64,000 nucleotides of DNA from HR10 sp964615335 (GTDB lineage Bacteria; Acidobacteriota; Blastocatellia; HR10): NCBI GenBank assembly GCA_964615335.1, contig CAZTMT010000003.1:180478-244477 (forward strand). Reading direction: 5' to 3'. This document shows, piece by piece, positions 60,202 to 64,000 of the stretch (positions are counted from its first letter, which is position 1; each line of letters starts with the position of its first letter). The notes below the pieces were generated by a model. It was not told where the DNA came from. It did no database searches and saw nothing but the letters and a program-made list of their open reading frames with translations. Position numbers and translations under genes: made by a program.

Positions 60202-60378
60202 AAGGTCACGTGCTGGACTTCTGTTTAGGGACACCATTCCGTAGTTCATCGTTGTTTCTTTCACCGCACCGGGAACAACCAGCCACAGCTTGCGAAGCAA
60301 CCTGCTTCCTCGACCCGTGACTCGTAGACCGACCTCAGTGACCGCTGCCGCCGCCAGGCAGCATCTCCACAGGCGTAC

Positions 60379-60418
60379 GGGGTCCCCACGCGATTCGGGA
60401 GATCGCGTGGGATGCCCC
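60379..60418. repeat. REP-like 40-nt hairpin, copy 2
   Basis: GGGG pairs with CCCC outside an internal loop TC/ATG; inner CCCACGCGAT (60385-60394) pairs perfectly with ATCGCGTGGG (60402-60411) around a 7-nt loop. Same layout, same CCCACG left arm and GGGATGCCC right end as copy 1 at 15654-15693. Confidence 0.5.
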
Positions 60419-60607
60419 TTCCCAGGGAACTCCCGGCGGACGTCGCGAAGCAACCGGCATCCCATTGCCTCCGAATCGAAAGGCCAAAAGGGCTGATAAT
60501 AAAAACGGTAGCTGCTGTCAGCCCCCTCTGTTCGTCAAGCATGAGACCCTTGAGAAGATCCCACAGTCCTTCCTGAACTCGCTTTAGGGGCTTATGCCTC
60601 CAAGATC

Positions 60608-60636
60608 TTGACAATAAGGGGCAAAGTATGGTATAT
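60608..60636 (+). promoter_or_regulatory. Promoter of the IclR gene
   Basis: A perfect -35 TTGACA (60608-60613), then 17 bp and GTATAT (60631-60636), or 18 bp and TATATG. It lies about 30 bp before the IclR start and probably drives the meta-cleavage operon. Confidence 0.5.
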
Positions 60637-60668
60637 GTGGACCGCAATTCAACACAAGGAGTCATAAT

Positions 60669-61511
60669 ATGACGCAAGCTATAGAGAGAAAACTCTCATC
60701 TCCCTACCGGGTTCAGGTCTTGGATCGAGCGGTGGCCATTTTGGAGCTTTTGTGGCGGCAGGGACCTGAGCTGAGCGTTATGGAGATCAGCCACACTCTG
60801 GGAATCAACAAGAGTACTGTGCGGCGGATCCTGAAGGCGCTGGCCTCTCATCGTCTGGTGGAGGAGAATGAGAGCACGGGACGCTATCGTCTGGGAATAC
60901 GATTATTCGAGCTGGGTAGCAGCGTGGTCGCTCGGCTCGACCCCCAAGAGAGAGCCCGACCCTATCTGGAACGACTTGTTTTAGAGACCGGAGAGACGGC
61001 GCACCTTTGCATCTTGGATCGCGGGGAAGTGCTCTATCTGGATAAGCATGAGCCCATGCGGACTATGCGCATTCCTTCCGAAGTGGGGCGGCGGAATCCA
61101 GCCCATTGCACGGCTGTAGGGAAAGCGCTCTTAGCTTATTTGCCCGAGGAAGAGCTGGAGGAACTGGTGCGGCAGCATGGACTGCGAGCCTATACGGCAC
61201 GCACGATCACGACCTTGGCTGAGCTGAAGCGGGAGCTGGCGCGGGTGCGGGAGCAGGGGTATTCGGTGGACAACGAGGAGTTCGAGGAAGGGTTAAGGTG
61301 CATTGGAGCTCCGATACGAGACTATTCGGGGCGTGTGGTAGCCTCGATTAGCATCGCCGGACCAGCCTTTCGATTGACGGAGGAAAAGGTTCCTGTCCTG
61401 GCGCACTCCGTAGTGGAGGTAGCACGGGAGCTTTCAGAAGAGCTGGGGTATCGGCCTGAGAGAGAAGAATCCGGTGTGAGTCGCAATGAAATCAAAAGCG
61501 TCATATCGTGA
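60669..61511 (+). CDS. IclR-family transcriptional regulator
   Basis: 280 residues. HTH about 30-75 (LSVMEISHTLGINKSTVRRILKALASHRLVEEN) then the IclR effector domain (VLYLDKHEP, NPAHCTAVGKALLAYLPEEEL, GYSVDNEEFEEGLRCIGAPIRD). IclR proteins commonly control aromatic degradation; here it precedes two lower-pathway genes. Confidence 0.9.
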   Translation: MTQAIERKLSSPYRVQVLDRAVAILELLWRQGPELSVMEISHTLGINKSTVRRILKALASHRLVEENESTGRYRLGIRLFELGSSVVARLDPQERARPYLERLVLETGETAHLCILDRGEVLYLDKHEPMRTMRIPSEVGRRNPAHCTAVGKALLAYLPEEELEELVRQHGLRAYTARTITTLAELKRELARVREQGYSVDNEEFEEGLRCIGAPIRDYSGRVVASISIAGPAFRLTEEKVPVLAHSVVEVARELSEELGYRPEREESGVSRNEIKSVIS

Positions 61512-61526
61512 TCAAGGAGGAGGAGG

Positions 61527-62315
61527 ATGCCGATCCCAGAGGCCGTGCGAAAGGAGTTAGCGGACGCCCTGTACTGGGCCGAGAAGAGGCGAGAGCCGAT
61601 TGAGCCGCTGACGGAGCGCTATCCGGAGCTGACCGTAGCCGATGCCTATGCTATTCAGGCCGAGGTGATAGCGCGTAAGGTCCGTGAGGGAGCGCGCGTG
61701 GTGGGGAAGAAAATCGGGTTGACGAGCCCGGCCATGCAGCAGATGCTGGGTGTGGACCAGCCCGATTACGGGTATCTTTTGGACTGGATGGAGGTAGCCG
61801 ATGGGGGGAGAATCGAGCTCGGACATCTGATCCAGCCACGGATTGAAGGTGAGATTGCTTTTGTGTTGCGGCGAGATCTGGTGGGGCCTGAGGTGGAAGT
61901 GGAGGAGGTGCTTGAAGCGACCGAGTATGTGGTTCCGGCCTTGGAGGTGATTGACAGTCGGATACGGGACTGGCGGATTCGGCTCGCCGATACGATCGCG
62001 GATAATGCTTCGTCGGGAGTCTTCGTGCTGGGAAAGCAAAGATGGGGCGTCAGCGGGTTGGATTTGGCGACCGTGCAGATGGTACTCCGATGTAATGGGA
62101 AGGACGTCTTGCAAGGAGTTGGATCGGCGGTTCTGGGCCACCCGGCGCGGGCTGTGGCATGGTTGGCACGTGCTCTTTCCGCGTTTGGGGAGAGATTGCG
62201 GGCGGGGGAGGTCATTCTCTCCGGATCATTAGGGGCAGCGCGACCGGTGACCTCGGGGGACCTCATTGAGGCTGATTTCCAGCAGTTGGGGACTGTCTCC
62301 GTACGCTTCGCATAA
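61527..62315 (+). CDS. mhpD: 2-oxopent-4-enoate hydratase family protein (MhpD-like)
   Basis: 262 residues: ADAYAIQAEVIARKVREGARVVGKKIGLTS, the metal/substrate region PRIEGEIAFVLRRDL with its Glu pair, and EVIDSRIRDWRIRLADTIADNASS. Adds water to 2-hydroxypenta-2,4-dienoate in catechol meta-cleavage. RBS AAGGAGGAGG. Fits the acetaldehyde dehydrogenase two genes on; the aldolase linking them is not in the window and may follow. Confidence 0.88.
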   Translation: MPIPEAVRKELADALYWAEKRREPIEPLTERYPELTVADAYAIQAEVIARKVREGARVVGKKIGLTSPAMQQMLGVDQPDYGYLLDWMEVADGGRIELGHLIQPRIEGEIAFVLRRDLVGPEVEVEEVLEATEYVVPALEVIDSRIRDWRIRLADTIADNASSGVFVLGKQRWGVSGLDLATVQMVLRCNGKDVLQGVGSAVLGHPARAVAWLARALSAFGERLRAGEVILSGSLGAARPVTSGDLIEADFQQLGTVSVRFA

Positions 62316-62365
62316 GAATACCGGCAGGGGGGATTCGCCTGCTGTAAAACAAGGGAGGAGGGACG

Positions 62366-63061
62366 ATGACAGGGGTAAGTCCCATGCTGAGGACTTGCAA
62401 TCCGGGACGGGAGTCGGAGGTGCGGGAGCCTGCGGGATGGGGGCCGGCCGAGGGCTATCCCCCGGGTCTTATGATCTTCCGTCAAGGAGAGTCGCCTCGA
62501 TATGTGTACTTGATCGAGCAGGGGATGGTCAAGCTGGTGCGAGTGAATGAAGAGGGGCAAGCCTTGATTTTGGGCTTACGGACGCCGGGATGGATTTTGG
62601 GAGCGACCTCGGCTCTTTTGGAGAAGGCATATATAGTGACAGCGGAGACGGTGACGGCCTGTCGGCTGCGACGAATGTGGGTGGGGGAGTTTCGGGATCG
62701 AATCCGTACGGATGGGTCCCTGTTTTGGCGGGTGCTTCAGATGCAGGCGCATGAGGTCTATCAGCATCTGGCTCAAGCGGCCGGATTGAAGCATCGGGAA
62801 GCGCGGCGGAGGTTGGAGCAGGTGCTGTGGGAGTTGGCACAAGTTCAAGGGTGTACAGAAGGGGAGGTTCGGGTGCGATGTCCGCTGAGGTATTGGGAGC
62901 TGGCTCAAGTCGTGGCCGTGACGCCTTCGTATTTAAGCCAGTTGCTGGGGGAGTTAGAGAGAGAGGGAGTTGTGCGGCGGGAGCGGGGGTGGATTGTGAT
63001 TCGGGATGTGCGGGGTTTGTGGCGGGAGGAAGTGTGGAGTGTATGCGGTTTTCAGCAGTGA
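62366..63061 (+). CDS. Crp/Fnr-family transcriptional regulator
   Basis: 231 residues: a cyclic-nucleotide-binding-like domain (GYPPGLMIFRQGESPRYVYLIEQGMVKLVR, GWILGATSALLEKAYIVTAETVTACRLR) and a C-terminal winged helix (ELAQVVAVTPSYLSQLLGELEREGVVRRERG). No Fnr-type iron-sulphur cysteine cluster is apparent. Its place between the hydratase and dehydrogenase genes is unusual and may provide redox or catabolite control of the operon. Confidence 0.85.
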   Translation: MTGVSPMLRTCNPGRESEVREPAGWGPAEGYPPGLMIFRQGESPRYVYLIEQGMVKLVRVNEEGQALILGLRTPGWILGATSALLEKAYIVTAETVTACRLRRMWVGEFRDRIRTDGSLFWRVLQMQAHEVYQHLAQAAGLKHREARRRLEQVLWELAQVQGCTEGEVRVRCPLRYWELAQVVAVTPSYLSQLLGELEREGVVRRERGWIVIRDVRGLWREEVWSVCGFQQ

Positions 63062-63198
63062 AAGAAGGGCGTTTCAGTGGTGACATGACGTGGGTGAGTG
63101 GGGGGATGTATAGTGTGGTGGGATATGTTGAGGGGGAGGCCAGAAAGAGGGGGGGCTGGCCGAAAGGGCGGTAGCTTGTGTGAGTGAGAGGAGTGGCG

Positions 63199-64000
63199 AT
63201 GGCGGCCAATCGCGTGCGGGTGGCGATTTTGGGATCGGGCAACATTGGGACCGATCTGATGTACAAGATCCGACGGAGTCCGCTTTTGGAGCTGACTTGG
63301 ATGGTGGGAATTGTGCCGGAATCAGAAGGGCTCCGGTTAGCTCGGGAATTGGGGTATCGGACGACACATCGGGGAATAGAGGAGCTGCTGGAGCACGCCG
63401 ATGAGTTTGAGATCGCTTTTGATGCCACCACGGCGCGGGCGCATTATCGGCATGCGGAGCTTTTGGAGGCGGCCGGCAAGATCGCCATCGATTTGACGCC
63501 GGCGGCCGTGGGACCGCATGTGGTTCCGTTGGTGAATCTGTCGGAGCATTTGGATAAGCGGAATGTGAATTTGGTGACCTGTGGGGGGCAGGCGACGGTT
63601 CCGATTGTGGCGGCGATTCGAGAGGTGGCGGAGGTGGAGTATGCGGAGATCGTCTCGACGGTGGCCAGTCGGAGTGCGGGGCCGGGGACGCGGCAGAACA
63701 TTGATGAGTTCACGCAGACGACAGCGCGGGCACTGGAGACTATTGGGGGGGCGGGGCGAGGGAAGGCGATCATCATCTTGAATCCGGCGGAGCCTCCGAT
63801 CCTGATGCGGAACACTGTGTATGCGGTGGTGCGGGATGGGGCGGATCGGGGGGCAATCGGGGAGGCGATCCAGAAGATGGTGCGGCAAGTGCAGGAGTAT
63901 GTGCCGGGGTATCGGCTGAAGGCGGAGCCGCTTTTTGATGAGGAGAAGGTGACGGTGCTTTTGGAGGTGGAGGGGGCGGGGGATTATTTGCCTCCCTATG
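63199..64000 (+). CDS. mhpF: Acetaldehyde dehydrogenase (acylating), MhpF/DmpF-like, truncated by window edge
   Basis: From the ATG at 63199 (RBS AGAGGAG; a GTG two codons earlier is possible) the frame runs past the window end, giving 267 residues. VRVAILGSGNIGTDLMYKIRRSP is the NAD-binding site, NLVTCGGQATVPIVAAI carries the catalytic Cys, and SRSAGPGTRQNIDEFTQTTARAL follows. It turns acetaldehyde from the meta-cleavage aldolase into acetyl-CoA. Confidence 0.93.
   Translation, partial: MAANRVRVAILGSGNIGTDLMYKIRRSPLLELTWMVGIVPESEGLRLARELGYRTTHRGIEELLEHADEFEIAFDATTARAHYRHAELLEAAGKIAIDLTPAAVGPHVVPLVNLSEHLDKRNVNLVTCGGQATVPIVAAIREVAEVEYAEIVSTVASRSAGPGTRQNIDEFTQTTARALETIGGAGRGKAIIILNPAEPPILMRNTVYAVVRDGADRGAIGEAIQKMVRQVQEYVPGYRLKAEPLFDEEKVTVLLEVEGAGDYLPPY

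Larger units (their letters stand above)
60165..60668. other. Intergenic region with terminator, repeat and promoter
   Basis: About 500 bp without a credible gene. It holds a terminator-like hairpin, the REP-like copy 2, a pair of imperfect direct repeats sharing GCGAAGCAACC at about 60287 and 60444 (each following GGGAAC by 14-15 bp), and the IclR promoter at the right end. Confidence 0.5.

Noticed and set aside
57690..60209. An 839-residue minus-strand reading frame opposite receptor C
   Set aside because: Low-complexity Arg/Pro/His-rich translation without motifs; it is the antisense of a clear TonB receptor in GC-rich DNA.

Overview
The window looks like a chromosomal segment of a GC-rich didermal bacterium, most likely an Acidobacteriota (inference). 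The basis is three Oar-type TonB-dependent receptors with an N-terminal carboxypeptidase-regulatory-like domain, secreted S9 peptidase, GH31 and serine hydrolases, an FG-GAP protein, and a DUF5009/HGSNAT-like acyltransferase next to a Gfo/Idh/MocA-type remnant. I recognised no rRNA, tRNA, CRISPR array or insertion sequence.

Left part (1-16 kb, mixed strands): the 3' end of a multihaem cytochrome c; a DciA-like protein; a minus-strand run of CBS protein, eIF-2B-like protein and CinA; a HEPN/MNT pair; a class A beta-lactamase-like protein; an acyltransferase overlapping a chimeric sugar-binding-protein/oxidoreductase gene; an FG-GAP protein; a decahaem cytochrome plus outer-membrane barrel pair resembling an MtrA/MtrB extracellular electron conduit; the molybdate transporter modABC; and a Uma2 protein.

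Middle part (17.1-47.8 kb): one same-strand catabolic island of about 27 genes opened by a GntR regulator. It holds four luciferase-like flavin monooxygenases, a flavin reductase, a RibB-type protein that could supply flavin, gentisate- and homogentisate-dioxygenase-like cupins, two fumarylacetoacetate-hydrolase-family enzymes, a dienelactone hydrolase, an arylamine N-acetyltransferase, a maleate-isomerase-like protein, E1alpha/E1beta/E2 of a 2-oxoacid dehydrogenase (no E3), an HMG-CoA-lyase-like enzyme, a CaiB CoA-transferase, two MFS carriers and two sister TonB receptors. Together these suggest uptake, flavin-dependent oxygenation and ring cleavage of an aromatic or heteroaromatic substrate, then 2-oxoacid and CoA-ester steps. 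The substrate cannot be read from sequence.

Right part (48-64 kb): DinB-like protein, OsmC-like protein, GH31 glucosidase, S9 peptidase, class C beta-lactamase-like protein, a third Oar-like receptor, then an IclR-headed operon with 2-oxopent-4-enoate hydratase, a Crp/Fnr regulator and acetaldehyde dehydrogenase running off the end (meta-cleavage lower pathway).

The most notable observation is three separate genes interrupted by one in-frame TGA exactly at a redox-active cysteine position: AhpD-like (TGA at 16621-16623), ArsC/Spx-like (21157-21159) and OsmC-like (49310-49312). Each TGA is followed 16-25 nt later by a small stem-loop whose apical loop contains GG, as expected of a bacterial SECIS element. 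I call all three selenoproteins. No selenocysteine machinery (selA, selB, selC, selD) is visible here, so it must lie elsewhere.
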